Part shown: positions 7,837 through 15,781 of the stretch, piece after piece
How the letters are laid out: the number at the start of each line of letters is the position of its first letter
Position numbering within the stretch: position 1 is the stretch's first letter
IMG/VR virus record: IMGVR_UViG_3300033144_005398
Coordinates: 1 to 36,057 of that record
Source: a virus
Reading direction: 5' to 3' (one strand)
Length of the DNA stretch: 36,057 nucleotides
Program-made: the position numbers and the translations under genes
Notes under the pieces: model-generated
The model's input: the letters and a program-made list of their open reading frames with translations, nothing else
Databases searched by the model: none
What the model was told of the DNA's origin: nothing

Positions 7837-10781
7837 GTCATCGGCTTCACATCAACCTCGGGGATCATGTCGAGCAACGTGAACGGCGTCGGACTGTCGC
7901 TCTCGATGTAGAGCCTGGGATCTTCCTCCCAGTCGCCCTCGGTCTCGTGGAAGAACTGTCCGCTGAACAGCGGCGCCGCGGTGTCGATCTCATCCGCGAC
8001 CTGCCGGAAATCGTGCTCGATCAGGTCGCCCTCGTTGGTGCCGAACGTGATGCCGTGCGAATTCAACAACGCGAACGTCACGCCGCTGATGCGCTGCACG
8101 CGACCGACCGCGGTGCCGCTCGGGCTGCCGCCCTCGTGCGGCAGGGTCTTGAGCTTGTGCGTGTAGCCGAGCCCGATCTGCACGACCGACGCCGGCTCGT
8201 CGAGCGTGATCGACCCGCTCGCCACCGTCTTGTCAGCCTGCACCGCGCCGTCGGCCAAGACTTTCACCACCTGGCCCTCGAGGTGCGTTATGCCGGTTAT
8301 GGTATCAGTTATGTTACCGTCGTACGTGACCAAGGCGTCCGAATAATACGCGTCCTCCTGCTCGTGCCCGTTCTCGTAGTCGCGCTCGAACACCTCGATA
8401 TAGCGCACGGTCGCGCCGTTGATCGTGCGCTTGACCTGGCACCACACCTCGTCGCGGCTGGTGCTGTCCTGCACCTGGCCACTGCCGTTTGTGCCGGGGA
8501 TGACCGTGATGCTCTCGACAACGGCGGCGGTCGTTTCCTGAACGAAGAGCTGGTCGATGATGGGATTGGTCGAGTAGACCGTCGTGACACGCGCGCGGAC
8601 GTAGTACTGCGCCTTGCCGATCTTGACCGTGCTCTTCTCCCAGTCGGTCGGCATCGTCCACGTTACAGTGAGACTATCGGCGGCAGCGGTCGTAAAACCC
8701 ACGGTCCCATCTGTGAGGCCCGATACCGCGGTCCAAGCAGTGCCGTTCCAGTATTCCCACGCCACGACACCTCCGACGCCAGCAGTGCCATTCGCGTAGT
8801 CGAAAGTAAGTTGCGCAAAGGTACTGTCGAACCCGAACGCAACGTAATCCCCGACGGCTTCCGAGGCGGGAAAAAGCGTGACATCAGCGTCGGTCGTGCT
8901 CTTGGCATCGTTGGTTTCCTCGACGTAGGTATCGGCGCTGGCGTCGTACTGCCACACCCGCTTGGCGTTGGCGATGTCGTTCTTGAACTCGCCACCGATG
9001 ATCTGCCGGGTCCAGCCGACGACATCCTCGTCGCGGCGGAACGTCATGGTCGGGACCACGCCATCCTCGCGCGGCGCCCAGACCAGACTGTTGGGTTCCT
9101 CCGCGTAATCCATCTCGACGACGCCGCCGCGGGTGATGTGGAACGCCAGGCGCGTCATGTCGAACGCCTCGAGGCCGTTGGCCTCGAACGAGTAGGCGAG
9201 CTCCCAGATCTTGCGCTTGGCCTTCTGAACGAACAGCACGGCGCGGCCGACGCGCAGCGGCTGGATCTCGGCCGAGCCATGGCTGGTCGCCTTGTGGACG
9301 GCGATGTCGTCGGGCGCCAGCGCGGCGCCGACCGAGCTCGGCTGCCACTCGCCACCGCGGGTGCCGATCTGCAGGCTCTCTTCGCCGGCCGACATCCAGT
9401 TGATGGCCTCGACGGTATTGGATCCAACCCGCCAGTCGATGCTGTCGTCGCCCTCGACCGTGCCGTCGAACGTGCCGGCGGTCGGGTCGCTGTCGGGCGC
9501 CATGTTCTGAAAATCAGCGACGTTCGATCCCCAGAAATTCTGAGGCTCGAGCGTGGTGTGGAACGAGAACAGCCGCTGGTCGAAGAACACGCCGCCGCTG
9601 GGGTAGCCCGTCGTGGCCGACCAGCTCCCCAGGATCCACTTGGTCTCGGCCGTCGTCGTGTTCATCGTGCGCCGGATGTCGACCTTGACCACCGTCGTGG
9701 ACGTGACCGATACGATGACGCCCCAGCCCCAGTCCACCGTGGCGTCGGTGTAGCGGATCAGGCGCCCCACGTCGGTCGACTGGAAGCCGGTGTCGTTGTT
9801 GATGCCGAGGATCGATGACGCCGTGAGATCGATGCCGAGCCCGGTGGCCGCGGTGGGCGTGATCGTGGTGGCCGTCTCGTTCTCGTTGAGCCAGGGACCG
9901 TCCTGCCAGTCGACCTGAACGATCGCCCAGCGCGCGTGGCCGCGTCGCTCGAGCTTATGGGTCGGGTGGGCGACGTTGTACAGGTAGAGCACGTCGGCGC
10001 TCTGTGGCCCTTCGACCCGGTACAGCACCGCCTCGGGCCATGGTGTGGTAACTTCAAGTGGCGCGTCGTCGATCAGACTGACATCGTCGATGTGCAGCGC
10101 CTTGTTGCGCACGCTGCCGTCGTTGATGAATTGAACGTAGAAGGTGGCCCCGGTCGCGGTGAAACTGTAGGCGTGCCAGCCGACCTCGGCCTTGAAATCG
10201 AGAACCAGTTGCGAGCCCGTCGAGGCCGTGCCGATGCGGAGCTTGACGCTGTCGCCAGGCGCGCCCAGCACGCGGAAGTGCAGGACGTGCTCGCCCGACA
10301 CCGTGTTCGAGACCGCCTGCTCGGTCCACGCCAGGTCGGTCGTGGCCGTGCCGCCGGGCGTGAGCTTTATGGCGTTGTTGCCGCTGTCGTGTGCCTGGGC
10401 ACCGCTGCCCGTCGAGCGGTCGGTCCAGCTCGTGAGATCACTGTCGAACGTACCGTTGGCGATCGCGCTGTCGGTGTTCTGAACGACGATCTGCGCCTGG
10501 TCTTTGAAGAACCGCATGTTCTGCTCGCCGACCTCGAGCACGTACGCCTGCTCGGTCGAGTACTCGAACCGCTTGATGCGGCTCTTGACCGTGGCGCCGG
10601 TCTTGGTCGCCGCGACATAGCGTGCGCCGGCCCGGCGGAAGACACCGCCCTCGGGCAGGCAGACCACGTTCTCGCCGCGGGACAGCGCGTTCTTGAATTT
10701 CGAAAAGTCGGTTCGATACTCGAGCCGCTCGCTGAACTCACCAGCGTTGAAATTCTGTTGGGGCGGTTGGGTGCGGGGCAT
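7833..10781 (-). CDS. Tail tubular protein B-like (T7 gp12-like tail nozzle protein)
   Basis: A protein of 982 residues. The N-terminal signature QNFNAGEFSERLEYRTDFSK, then FKNALSRGENVVCLPEGGVF and RRAGARYVA, is the hallmark opening of podovirus nozzle/stabilisation proteins (FNAGExSPxLxGRxD ... N xxxxPxGGxxRRPGT). The rest is beta-rich, with an inserted carbohydrate-binding-like sandwich near residues 100-240. The C-terminal half carries DSIDWRVGSNTVEAINWMSA and later ETEGDWEEDPRLYIESDSPTPFTLLDM-like segments typical of this family. The nozzle closes the tail and binds the adaptor encoded just upstream. The gene starts one base after the tail tubular A stop and ends overlapping the GNAT gene by four bases (ATGA). 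Confidence 0.92.
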   Translation of the reverse strand: MPRTQPPQQNFNAGEFSERLEYRTDFSKFKNALSRGENVVCLPEGGVFRRAGARYVAATKTGATVKSRIKRFEYSTEQAYVLEVGEQNMRFFKDQAQIVVQNTDSAIANGTFDSDLTSWTDRSTGSGAQAHDSGNNAIKLTPGGTATTDLAWTEQAVSNTVSGEHVLHFRVLGAPGDSVKLRIGTASTGSQLVLDFKAEVGWHAYSFTATGATFYVQFINDGSVRNKALHIDDVSLIDDAPLEVTTPWPEAVLYRVEGPQSADVLYLYNVAHPTHKLERRGHARWAIVQVDWQDGPWLNENETATTITPTAATGLGIDLTASSILGINNDTGFQSTDVGRLIRYTDATVDWGWGVIVSVTSTTVVKVDIRRTMNTTTAETKWILGSWSATTGYPSGGVFFDQRLFSFHTTLEPQNFWGSNVADFQNMAPDSDPTAGTFDGTVEGDDSIDWRVGSNTVEAINWMSAGEESLQIGTRGGEWQPSSVGAALAPDDIAVHKATSHGSAEIQPLRVGRAVLFVQKAKRKIWELAYSFEANGLEAFDMTRLAFHITRGGVVEMDYAEEPNSLVWAPREDGVVPTMTFRRDEDVVGWTRQIIGGEFKNDIANAKRVWQYDASADTYVEETNDAKSTTDADVTLFPASEAVGDYVAFGFDSTFAQLTFDYANGTAGVGGVVAWEYWNGTAWTAVSGLTDGTVGFTTAAADSLTVTWTMPTDWEKSTVKIGKAQYYVRARVTTVYSTNPIIDQLFVQETTAAVVESITVIPGTNGSGQVQDSTSRDEVWCQVKRTINGATVRYIEVFERDYENGHEQEDAYYSDALVTYDGNITDTITGITHLEGQVVKVLADGAVQADKTVASGSITLDEPASVVQIGLGYTHKLKTLPHEGGSPSGTAVGRVQRISGVTFALLNSHGITFGTNEGDLIEHDFRQVADEIDTAAPLFSGQFFHETEGDWEEDPRLYIESDSPTPFTLLDMIPEVDVKPMT

Positions 10782-11390
10782 TTAGCGCGGCCAGAATTGT
10801 CGCTGGCCACCGCGGACACCAGCCCACGTTCCCTGTGGCCGGCGCGCGGCGGGCATCCCGATCGCGTCGGTCGCCCTGGCCTTGGCCATCCCTACCCGAA
10901 GCTCATCTCGCAGCTCTCGCATGAGGAGGCGAGAGTTGGCGATCGGGATCGCCATGTCCATGGCCAACCAAAGCGACAGCGCATACCGAAAATCCGAGGT
11001 CATCAGATTTGGGTCGTCCTCGAGCCTGACGTACCGGAGGTAGACATCCTCCTCGTCAGCCATGATGACACGCGCGCCATCCTGCTGCTCGACCTTGTGA
11101 TCCATGCTGGCGTAGCCGCTGTCGTTGTCATGCGCGCTGATCGTGCGCACCCAGTCGGCCGGCAGCACGTAGGCGTAATTGTAGCCGTACACCGGCGTCT
11201 CCGAGCTCCGCGCGAGCTTGGCGCGGGCGGTGGCGAAATTCCACGGCGACGAGCGGAGGCAAGCCTCCAGCACGCCGTCGTAGATGTCGTTCGCGACGTT
11301 GGCATTCTTGTCGCCGGCGAGACGACTGGAGACCGTCTTCGCCCCGATCTTACGGAGCGCGACGTTGATGATGTCGGTCGTGTCAGCCAT
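10782..11390 (-). CDS. Tail tubular protein A-like (T7 gp11-like adaptor)
   Basis: A protein of 202 residues, the usual length of gp11-like adaptors. Motifs of the family are visible: an opening DIINVALRKIGA, then ANVANDIYDGVLEACLRSSPWNFATARAKLA, then YGYNYAYVLPADWVRTI, and a helical C-terminal half ending with the Arg/Trp-rich GGQRQFWPR. The adaptor ring bridges portal and nozzle. The ATG at 11388-11390 follows an AGGGA ribosome site about seven bases upstream, and the gene directly precedes the nozzle gene with no gap. The family usually shows W-N-F-A after SSPW, which is intact here. Confidence 0.92.
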   Translation of the reverse strand: MADTTDIINVALRKIGAKTVSSRLAGDKNANVANDIYDGVLEACLRSSPWNFATARAKLARSSETPVYGYNYAYVLPADWVRTISAHDNDSGYASMDHKVEQQDGARVIMADEEDVYLRYVRLEDDPNLMTSDFRYALSLWLAMDMAIPIANSRLLMRELRDELRVGMAKARATDAIGMPAARRPQGTWAGVRGGQRQFWPR

Positions 11391-11399
11391 GGCGCATCC

Positions 11400-11768
11400 C
11401 TATGCAGCTTTCTTGGGTTTCGCTTTCGGCACGGTGTACTTATCCCAACCCCTGATGCTGTCCGACCAGGGCGTCGTCATGATGATGTTCCAGCGCGTCG
11501 ACGGGACGCGTGTGGGGTTGCCGTGGGTGTCCTCGAGCTCCGCGATGTAGTCCTCGCGCTCGACGAGGTACTCGCAGAAACTGTTGATGATCGTGCGCTC
11601 GTGGTTGCACGTCTGGATGATGAGCCGGTCGCCGAAGCCGAGGTTCTTATTCTTGACCTGCTGCAGGATCATCTTCTCGGTGATTTCTTCCGGCGGACAG
11701 CGGGTCAGGATCTGCAGCCCGAACTCGAGGATGCGGACTTCGTCGTTCACAAATCTAAACGTCGACAT
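11400..11768 (-). CDS. Hypothetical phage protein (122 aa)
   Basis: The preferred start is the ATG at 11766-11768 (MSTFRFVNDEVRIL), which has a strong GGAGGGAAGA site upstream and overlaps the previous gene by 14 bases. A longer version starting at 11810 would be embedded in the neighbour. The protein has charged helices, a middle segment NHERTIINSFCEYLVEREDYIAEL and a basic Lys/Pro/Ala tail. I do not recognise a family. It sits between the last glycosyltransferase of the sugar cassette and the adaptor gene, so it could be either a small tail/virion protein or the last cassette gene. The strong ribosome site favours a structural role. Confidence 0.7.
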   Translation of the reverse strand: MSTFRFVNDEVRILEFGLQILTRCPPEEITEKMILQQVKNKNLGFGDRLIIQTCNHERTIINSFCEYLVEREDYIAELEDTHGNPTRVPSTRWNIIMTTPWSDSIRGWDKYTVPKAKPKKAA

Positions 11769-12375
11769 AGTGGTCTTCCCTCCATTGCGTGTAGATGGCC
11801 CGGTCGGCATCGCGGTCGTCTTTTCGGTAGGTCTGATCCATCAACGCCATGCCATTGGAAAAGTGATGGTGGGTCAGCTTAACATGGGCGAGATACCGAC
11901 GTACCCCAATATTCTTGGCGTAGTCGTTCCACACCGTGTCGATGTAGAGCCTCGACAGTCCTGGCAGCGCGAGCACGCCGACCCGGCGCACCAGGTCGCC
12001 GCCGAGAACGAAGTGCGTGCCGAACTTCTCACCATTGATGCCGTCGTCACCGAACGCCATGCCGTCCTCGGCCGCGGCGGCGATCAATCGCTGGTCCCAG
12101 CCGTAGGTCACGGGCATGACATCGTCGGCCAGGAAGCCGTACCATGGCTGTGTCTCGTGGCTGAAGAAGAACTCGTTGTAGAGCTCGGCGAGACCCGTAC
12201 GCTTGCGGATGAGCAGAGCCCAGTGCTCGGGGAGCTCGAGCTCTATGTAGCCGCCGATCATAGGATCGTCGTCGTCGACCATCACGATGGCCGGTGTCGA
12301 CATATCAGTCTGCTCGCAAGCGATCGCGAGGCACTGAAGCCTATGTGCGCGCGACCGGCTCGGGATGATCCACAT
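11755..12375 (-). CDS. Glycosyltransferase-like protein, GT-A/family 2 type
   Basis: The chosen start is the ATG at 12373-12375 (MWIIPSRSRAHRLQ), giving 206 residues. It overlaps the upstream gene by 35 bases, and a longer frame to 12453 is mostly shadow. The opening IIPSRSRAHRLQCLAIACEQ is the usual first strand and helix of GT2-like proteins, and VMVDDDDP (about residues 31-38) looks like the nucleotide-sugar/metal DxD region. A later GYGWDQRL-like segment and THFVLGGDLVRRVG may form the acceptor side. It probably acts in the cytoplasm, transferring the sugar made by the cassette, but donor and acceptor are unknown. It is a compact form without membrane helices. Confidence 0.65.
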   Translation of the reverse strand: MWIIPSRSRAHRLQCLAIACEQTDMSTPAIVMVDDDDPMIGGYIELELPEHWALLIRKRTGLAELYNEFFFSHETQPWYGFLADDVMPVTYGWDQRLIAAAAEDGMAFGDDGINGEKFGTHFVLGGDLVRRVGVLALPGLSRLYIDTVWNDYAKNIGVRRYLAHVKLTHHHFSNGMALMDQTYRKDDRDADRAIYTQWREDHYVDV

Positions 12376-13246
12376 GCGCTGCGTCCAAGATCGAGGAATA
12401 GATTTGGCGCGCAGTATACCGATGCCGCACCTCTTCCGATAGGCGGCGGGCAAACCACCGGGCGTCGGCGAGCCTGGTGGTCTTGATCAGCTCAGCCGCA
12501 TGCGGCGGATCCCGGTAGGTGATGTAGCAATCGTCGGGGAACCAATCGCCGATCGGCGAGTGCTCGGGCTCGAGCAGGCAGCACTCGGCAAACCCGGCCT
12601 CGAGCACGCGACCCTTGATGTGGTGGCGGTGGCCGGATCCGGTCCTCGACACGTTGAGGAGCATCTCGCACCGCAACATGAAGGCGGCGTGGTCGGCGTA
12701 GGAGCGCGCTGGGTCGCGGGGAGCGATCGTGAGGCCCCCGAACCACTCGAGCGCCCTAACGATCTCTGAGCGAGGGCTGGGACTGCCTACCGACCCGCTA
12801 AAACCGCACAGGATGTCGCGGTCGGGAACGTGCTGGTCGAACGCCCGGTCGTCGACCGGCGTCAGCGTGATCAGCTCGAGCTCCGACGGCCCCCCGCCGT
12901 CGATGCTGACCTGGGCGGCGAAGCAGCCCAAGGCGTTGTAGTCTCGCAGCAGCGCGTGCCACGGCTTGTCGGTCGCATCGCACACCAGGTGGATCATCGG
13001 CACCATCGTGCCGAGCTGGCGCAGCGTGTCGACCGTCGGGGTGCCAGGCGCATTCACCGCGCCGATGTAGAACATGATGTCAGGGCTCTCGAGCTCAGCC
13101 GCCTCGATGAGCTGCCAATCGTTGCGCACGACATTGCGGCCGGAATGGAGGAACCGCATGTCCGCGGCGGGACCGTAGACGCTCTCCCACGCGCGCATAT
13201 GGTTCTCGCAGTCGGCCGTCTCGGTCATGAGAAAGAGGGCCTTCAT
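12341..13246 (-). CDS. Glycosyltransferase-like protein, GT-B/CgeB-like type
   Basis: A protein of 301 residues beginning MKALFLMTETADCENHMRAW. The C-terminal third carries the clearest signal: RGRVLEAGFAECCLL-like residues (KGRVLEAGFAECCLLEPE), followed by FPDDCYITYRDPPHAAELI, matching the donor-binding end of GT-B enzymes of the CgeB/Glyco_trans_1_2 type (G-R-x-x-E-x-x-A-x-G ... E). The middle IMFYIGAVNAPGTPTVDTLRQL and MIHLVCDATDKPWH match the N-terminal Rossmann half. It starts with an ATGA overlap to the TPP-enzyme beta half and overlaps the next transferase by 35 bases, so the two transferases are probably coexpressed. Confidence 0.72.
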   Translation of the reverse strand: MKALFLMTETADCENHMRAWESVYGPAADMRFLHSGRNVVRNDWQLIEAAELESPDIMFYIGAVNAPGTPTVDTLRQLGTMVPMIHLVCDATDKPWHALLRDYNALGCFAAQVSIDGGGPSELELITLTPVDDRAFDQHVPDRDILCGFSGSVGSPSPRSEIVRALEWFGGLTIAPRDPARSYADHAAFMLRCEMLLNVSRTGSGHRHHIKGRVLEAGFAECCLLEPEHSPIGDWFPDDCYITYRDPPHAAELIKTTRLADARWFARRLSEEVRHRYTARQIYSSILDAAHVDHPEPVART

Positions 13247-13767
13247 AGCTGGCTGCTGTCCTCGACCACGATCGAACTGTAGGGGGACGCGAAGGCGTGC
13301 TGGTAGGCGCCCAGGATCTCGTCCGCCTTGTCGAGGTGGATGACCTCGATCGTATGGAGCATCTGCTCGACCGCACCTGAGAAGTCACCCAGGTGCTGCT
13401 CGCCTGGCCACAGCGGCGTGACGGCGCCGATGCCAACCCTGATGATCACCTTGGGCCGGTAGTCCGACATCGACGAGTATTTGTCGAGGTGGTTGACGAG
13501 CTGGTTCATGGCGAGCAGCAGGAAATTCCAACGCGGGTAAATCGAGATCGGCAGATACCCTGCGAGCGACATGCCGGTGCATATGCCGAGCTGCATCTCC
13601 TCGGCGACCGGGAGCTCAATACGCTTCTCCATGGGCACGCCGGCGAGCGTGCCGAACATGGCGGTGCCGGGGTAGGCGACAGACTGGCCGAGGAAGACGG
13701 TGCCGTGCTGCTCACCCAGCCACGTCATCGCCGCGGTGAGCTCAGAACTGTATTCGCTTGCCGGCAC
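13243..13767 (-). CDS. Thiamine-diphosphate enzyme, E1-beta-like pyrimidine-binding half
   Basis: About 174 residues from the GTG at 13767. An ATG at 13821 would add 18 Ser/Pro-rich residues and overlap the alpha half by 80 bases, so I prefer the GTG, though neither start has a good ribosome site. Family features include YSSELTAAMTWLGEQHG, the conserved ELPVAEEMQLGICTGMSLAG containing the Glu that activates the cofactor aminopyrimidine, and the IVNQ-like MNQLVNHLDKYSSM. LWPGEQHLGDF is the usual G-x-QHS region. The normal C-terminal transketolase domain (about 130 residues) is missing. It should pair with the alpha-like half just upstream. Pyruvate-type two-carbon transfer to a sugar is one inference, and transketolase activity is another. 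Confidence 0.75.
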   Translation of the reverse strand: MPASEYSSELTAAMTWLGEQHGTVFLGQSVAYPGTAMFGTLAGVPMEKRIELPVAEEMQLGICTGMSLAGYLPISIYPRWNFLLLAMNQLVNHLDKYSSMSDYRPKVIIRVGIGAVTPLWPGEQHLGDFSGAVEQMLHTIEVIHLDKADEILGAYQHAFASPYSSIVVEDSSQL

Positions 13768-14314
13768 CAGCGTGGGGCCACTTTGACTTGTATTCGAAGG
13801 AGGTGATGTTGGGCTTTCCATGCGGCATTATCTCGCTGGTTGGGGTGCAAACCGAAAGGTCATTGTCCTCGACAATGAAGCGTATCGGCAAATCTACGCT
13901 CCACTGCGCACACTCCATCGCGATGCCGCTGCACGCAGTCATGTCGCCCATGAAGCAGTGAACCTTGGTCGTGTAGGCGCTGCGCTTGATCGCCATGGCG
14001 ATGCCGACCGCGATCGGGATCGAGCCGCCGACGATGGCCGACGACAGCACACGGTACTCAGGGAAGCACAGCGCCATCGATCGGCCCATGTGGATCGCCT
14101 CGAGCACCTCGTCCTCGGGCACGCCCTTGAGCAGGCACTTAAGGTGGCTGCGCCAAGAACAGATGACCCAGTCGTGGTATCCTATATCCTTGAATACACC
14201 GATCAACTGTTGTTCATTGCCGTTCTCAAGATGAACCGGGAACGGGATGGCGCCTGCGTTGAAGGTCTCGGCGATGTACTCTTCGAACGCCTGGAGCTCC
14301 TCGACGGTCTTCAT
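13742..14314 (-). CDS. Thiamine-diphosphate enzyme, E1-alpha-like diphosphate-binding half
   Basis: A protein of 190 residues. WVICSWRSHLKCLLKGVP (about 49-66) matches the E1-alpha segment seen in TPP enzymes of nucleotide-sugar clusters (typically RSHYHYLLKGG). VGGSIPIAVGIAMAIKRS (about 95-112) precedes the metal/diphosphate motif: GDM at 123-125, then EDN ending at Asn151, which fits GD-x(24-28)-N. The usual third Gly of GDG is Met here. The protein ends shortly after this motif, so it is about 130 residues shorter than dehydrogenase E1-alpha. The stop overlaps the beta-like half by 26 bases, which implies coupled 1:1 synthesis. Confidence 0.78.
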   Translation of the reverse strand: MKTVEELQAFEEYIAETFNAGAIPFPVHLENGNEQQLIGVFKDIGYHDWVICSWRSHLKCLLKGVPEDEVLEAIHMGRSMALCFPEYRVLSSAIVGGSIPIAVGIAMAIKRSAYTTKVHCFMGDMTACSGIAMECAQWSVDLPIRFIVEDNDLSVCTPTSEIMPHGKPNITSFEYKSKWPHAGAGKRIQF

Positions 14315-14634
14315 CTTACCACCTTCGCCAGCGTGCGCATGTCCTCGAGGTGGTAGCGCACCGCCGTGAGCTCATTCGTCATATCCTTGGCGCCCTTGGG
14401 CCGTAGGCCGAGCTCCCAACCACAGTCCATGGCAGCCTGCAGGAAGCTCTCGACCTGGTCGGCCGGGATCACCTGCTCGCTCGTCGGCATCAGATGGGTC
14501 CGCGGTATGGTCTCGAGCCCCATGTTGACGACCACGGCCTTACCGTCGCCATCCTCGCGGATCATCGCGAACTGGTGGCCTTGCAGGTCGGGCTGCCACT
14601 GCGCCCACATGCGCCAATGGTTTCGGTAGATCAT
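14311..14634 (-). CDS. Hypothetical protein (107 aa) in sugar cassette
   Basis: A protein of 107 residues, joined to both neighbours by four-base ATGA overlaps. It starts MIYRNHWRMWAQWQPD, unusually rich in Trp, and contains EDGDGKAVVVNMGLETIPRT and a helical C-terminus (RYHLEDMRTLAKVV). No family is recognised. The tight coupling between the small gene at 14631-14819 and the TPP-enzyme alpha half argues that it is a real gene. A similar gene next to the tail region of other phages cannot be excluded. Confidence 0.65.
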   Translation of the reverse strand: MIYRNHWRMWAQWQPDLQGHQFAMIREDGDGKAVVVNMGLETIPRTHLMPTSEQVIPADQVESFLQAAMDCGWELGLRPKGAKDMTNELTAVRYHLEDMRTLAKVVR

Positions 14635-14819
14635 TCCTGTGCCTTCTGCTGGGCGTGCCGGTAAATCGCGGTCGCCTGGTGAGCTCCGACCTCGCGCAGG
14701 TAGGCCTGATCGTGGAGCTGATCGAACGTAATCTGCTCGCTCGTGTAGACCGTACCCTCGGGCGCGTCGGTGATATAGGTCTCACCTTCCGGCAGCAACA
14801 TCATCACGAGCTGCATCAT
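14631..14819 (-). CDS. Small hypothetical protein (62 aa)
   Basis: A short frame starting at the ATG at 14817-14819 (MMQLVMMLLPEGETYI) that overlaps the kinase stop as ATGA and ends overlapping the next start as ATGA. The product has a hydrophobic Met/Leu-rich start, an acidic middle (DAPEGTVYTSEQITFDQLHD) and a basic, Gln/Lys-rich end (RHAQQKAQE). It is too short for a domain call. Evidence for coding is the exact fit between two genes with four-base overlaps on both sides. A longer reading upstream to 15047 would only be a shadow of the kinase gene. Confidence 0.6.
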   Translation of the reverse strand: MMQLVMMLLPEGETYITDAPEGTVYTSEQITFDQLHDQAYLREVGAHQATAIYRHAQQKAQE

Positions 14820-15781
14820 GAGATCACCAGCTCGGTGCCGTTGGTGCCGAACGTGAACGGGCACTCGAGCAGCTCGGGGAGCTCGGCGCGCAGCTTGCCG
14901 GGGTCGCGCGTGTAGAACAGCATGAAGCCGCCGCCCCCGGCGCCGAGCACCTTGCCGCCGAGCGCGCCCGCGGCCATGGCCCGCTGGTAGATCAGATCGA
15001 TCTGTGGGTTCGAGACCTCGGTGGCGAGCGCACGTTTCAATATCCACGTCTCGTCGAGCAACGCACCGAAATCGTCGAGCCGACCCTTTATCAGATAGTC
15101 CACGGCTCTAGGCACCAGCTCCTGAATGCCGGCGAGCTCGTTCTCTCGACGGGCCTCGACCTGCTTGGCCTGGATCTCGGTCGAGTACCGCTGGATGCCA
15201 GTGAAGAACAGCAGCAGCCGGTCCTTAAGCGTATCCCGCGTCGTGTTCGCCAGCGGCAGCGGGGCCACCGTCCAGGTGCCGTCGGTCTTGAATGTGATCA
15301 CGTTGAGCCCGCCGATGGCACAAGCGATCTGGTCTTGCAGCCCGACGGTCTCCTGCAGGATGTTCTGCTCAACGTGAACGGCCTCGCGCGCGAGCCGTCG
15401 TCGATCGACGCCGCCGTTACCCTCCATGACGTGCAGCGCGTGCAGCATGCCGACCGTGAAGGCCGAGCTCGAGCCCAGCCCCGACCGCGCCGGCAGGTCG
15501 CCGGCATGGTTGACCTCGACGCCTTGCTTGATGTCGAGGGCCTGCAGGCAGCCCCGCACACCGTTGTGCTGGATCTCCTCGATCGTGTCGCACTTCTCGA
15601 ACTTGCTCCAGACGACCCGGTACTTGGTTCCGAGGTAGGCCGGCATCTCACGCAGGCTGACGTAGCAGTACTTGTCGAGCGTCGAGCTCAGCACGACGCC
15701 ACCATGCTTGCCGAACCAGGCGGGGAAGTCGGTGCCGCCGCCGAAGAACGAGACCCGGTACGGTGTGCGTGTGATGATCAT
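14816..15781 (-). CDS. GHMP kinase, HddA-like sugar kinase (heptose 7-phosphate kinase family)
   Basis: A protein of 321 residues from the ATG at 15779-15781, which overlaps the nucleotidyltransferase stop as ATGA. All three GHMP motifs are present: the N-terminal RTPYRVSFFGGGTDFPAW (5-22), the phosphate loop PARSGLGSSSA (97-107), and the C-terminal KVLGAGGGGFMLFY. The N-terminal FFGGGTDFPxW form is characteristic of HddA, which phosphorylates D-glycero-D-manno-heptose 7-phosphate at C1, and of close relatives acting on other sugars. It probably feeds the nucleotidyltransferase encoded directly upstream. No isomerase (GmhA-like) or phosphatase (GmhB-like) is present, so the host would have to supply those steps if the substrate is a heptose. 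Confidence 0.85.
   Translation of the reverse strand: MIITRTPYRVSFFGGGTDFPAWFGKHGGVVLSSTLDKYCYVSLREMPAYLGTKYRVVWSKFEKCDTIEEIQHNGVRGCLQALDIKQGVEVNHAGDLPARSGLGSSSAFTVGMLHALHVMEGNGGVDRRRLAREAVHVEQNILQETVGLQDQIACAIGGLNVITFKTDGTWTVAPLPLANTTRDTLKDRLLLFFTGIQRYSTEIQAKQVEARRENELAGIQELVPRAVDYLIKGRLDDFGALLDETWILKRALATEVSNPQIDLIYQRAMAAGALGGKVLGAGGGGFMLFYTRDPGKLRAELPELLECPFTFGTNGTELVIS

Noticed and set aside
751-9818. Long plus-strand frames (for example 1564-2649, 5703-6860, 7803-9818)
   Set aside because: They lie opposite well-supported minus-strand genes, are rich in Arg, Val and Leu from GC-rich antisense codons, and show no domain or ribosome site. They are shadows.
11755-12453. A longer GT-A gene starting at 12453
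   Set aside because: The added 26 residues (MPAAYRKRCGIGILRAK and onward) are basic shadow of the upstream gene. The family-like opening starts at the ATG at 12375.
13743-14314. Split TPP enzyme as a pseudogene of one longer enzyme
   Set aside because: Each half ends and begins at domain boundaries, has its own start, keeps its cofactor residues, and the order alpha then beta with a short overlap is normal for two-subunit enzymes.
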